Shown here piece by piece: positions 63,429 through 64,000 of a stretch of 64,000 bases of DNA. The position numbers and the translations under genes were made by a program. Under the pieces are notes generated by a model that saw nothing but the letters and a program-made list of their open reading frames with translations, did no database searches and was not told where the DNA came from. Location: assembly GCF_022829295.1 (NCBI RefSeq), contig NZ_JAKSYH010000232.1, forward strand, positions 1 to 64,000. Reading direction: 5' to 3'. Position 1 is the stretch's first letter. Every line of letters starts with the position of its first letter. This stretch comes from Methylobacterium sp. J-088 (lineage in GTDB: Bacteria; Pseudomonadota; Alphaproteobacteria; Rhizobiales; Beijerinckiaceae).

Positions 63429-64000
63429 TATCGACGTCACCCGTTCCGTCCGAGGTCTTCGACGCGGACCGGCTCGCAGCCCTCGACAGCTACGATATCC
63501 TCGACACTCTCGCCGAGGAGGGCTTCGAGGATATCGTTCAGCTGGCGGCTCGATTGTGCGACGTCCCGGTATCACTGGTCAGCCTGGTCGGCCTCGACCG
63601 ACAGTGGTTCAAGGCGCGGGTCGGCTTCCCGCAGTGTCAGACCGACCTCGATGGGTCGGTCTGCAAGTTCGTCCTCGCTGAACCCGACCTCCTGGTCATC
63701 CCGGACCTGACCCTGGACCCACGCACCCGTGCCAACACGCTGGTGACGGGCGAACCGTTCATCCGCTTCTACGCCGGGGCGCCGCTTCGGACGTCCGAGG
63801 GCCACGTCCTGGGCAGCCTTTGCGTGATCGACCGGGAGCCGCGACCGGAGGGCCTCACCCGGGCCCAAGCCGAGGATCTGCGGCGTCTGGCGCGCCAGAC
63901 GATGGCCCAGATGGAGTTGCGTCGCGTCGTCGCCCACCAGGACGGGATCGTGAGAAACCAGCGCGCCGAGCTTCGTCGTGAACGGCGCTTGAGCACGCTT
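63425..64000 (+). CDS. GAF-domain sensor protein, 5' part (runs off the window)
   Basis: The frame opens at ATG 63425, overlapping the Crp stop (ATGA), and is open to the window end (192 codons). The sequence LAALDSYDILDTLAEEGFEDIVQLAARLCDVPVSLVSLVGLDRQWFKARVGF, then TDLDGSVCKFVLAEP, FYAGAPLRTSEGHVLGSLCVID is a GAF domain of the type preceding GGDEF or histidine-kinase modules. A coiled-coil linker begins at the edge. The output domain is outside the window. Confidence 0.85.
   Translation, partial: MISTSPVPSEVFDADRLAALDSYDILDTLAEEGFEDIVQLAARLCDVPVSLVSLVGLDRQWFKARVGFPQCQTDLDGSVCKFVLAEPDLLVIPDLTLDPRTRANTLVTGEPFIRFYAGAPLRTSEGHVLGSLCVIDREPRPEGLTRAQAEDLRRLARQTMAQMELRRVVAHQDGIVRNQRAELRRERRLSTL

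Overview
The window is chromosomal DNA of a high-GC alphaproteobacterium, most likely Methylobacterium or Methylorubrum. Supporting signs are a formaldehyde-activating-enzyme paralogue, an ImuB/DnaE2 mutasome cassette, an alphaproteobacterial-type LexA box (GAAC-N7-GAAC), and lexA converging on comEC. Everything here was read by eye from the sequence; no searches were run.

Layout. (1) 1-9.5 kb is host backbone: the 3' end of imuB (carrying an in-frame palindromic repeat), dnaE2, a LOV-type blue-light histidine kinase overlapping its response regulator, a small secreted protein, a wrecked Uma2-family gene, a Fae-like gene, an NRAMP-like transporter, a small conserved protein and a lipoprotein. 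(2) 9564-26107 is a 16.5 kb Mu-like transposable element. It is bounded by 18-bp imperfect terminal inverted repeats (15/18 identical), with clusters of putative MuA sites inside both ends. It encodes a repressor, a Ner-like protein, MuA, MuB, two GemA-like proteins (one with a MuA-type DNA-binding domain and a frameshift), an HTH regulator, a late-control-D-type tail protein, gpI protease/scaffold and a major capsid protein. No portal, terminase or tail-assembly genes are visible. The middle carries AT-richer cargo: an AlbA_2/Schlafen-type protein, a HEPN-type protein and unknown genes. (3) 26.1-28.4 kb is the host lexA gene with its SOS box, converging on comEC. (4) comEC is cut off at about 28386, where an island begins with a large serine recombinase. 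The 5' half of comEC is not in the window, so the island probably runs past the right edge.

The island (28.4 kb to at least 60.8 kb) holds DNA-repair, plasmid-like and probable defence genes: a zinc-hook SMC-like ATPase, two KfrA-like proteins each beside a large palindrome, a soluble FtsH-like AAA+/M41 protease, two small metallophosphoesterases, an excisionase-like protein with a tyrosine recombinase, a HEPN-type protein, an ADP-ribosyltransferase-like candidate, a caspase-family protease, a 1651-residue helicase with nuclease and GreA-C-like domains, an ATPase broken by an in-frame stop, a degenerate tyrosine recombinase, and sbcD-sbcC. The last 3 kb has a membrane protein, a small protein, a Crp/Fnr regulator and the start of a GAF-domain sensor.

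Two unrelated mobile elements bracket lexA. The Mu-like element ends 55 nt before the SOS box, and the serine-recombinase island has destroyed comEC on the other side. The strongest candidates for something undescribed are the compact Mu-like element, which may be a transposable-phage satellite or a cargo-carrying relic, and the caspase / helicase-nuclease / ATPase group in the island.
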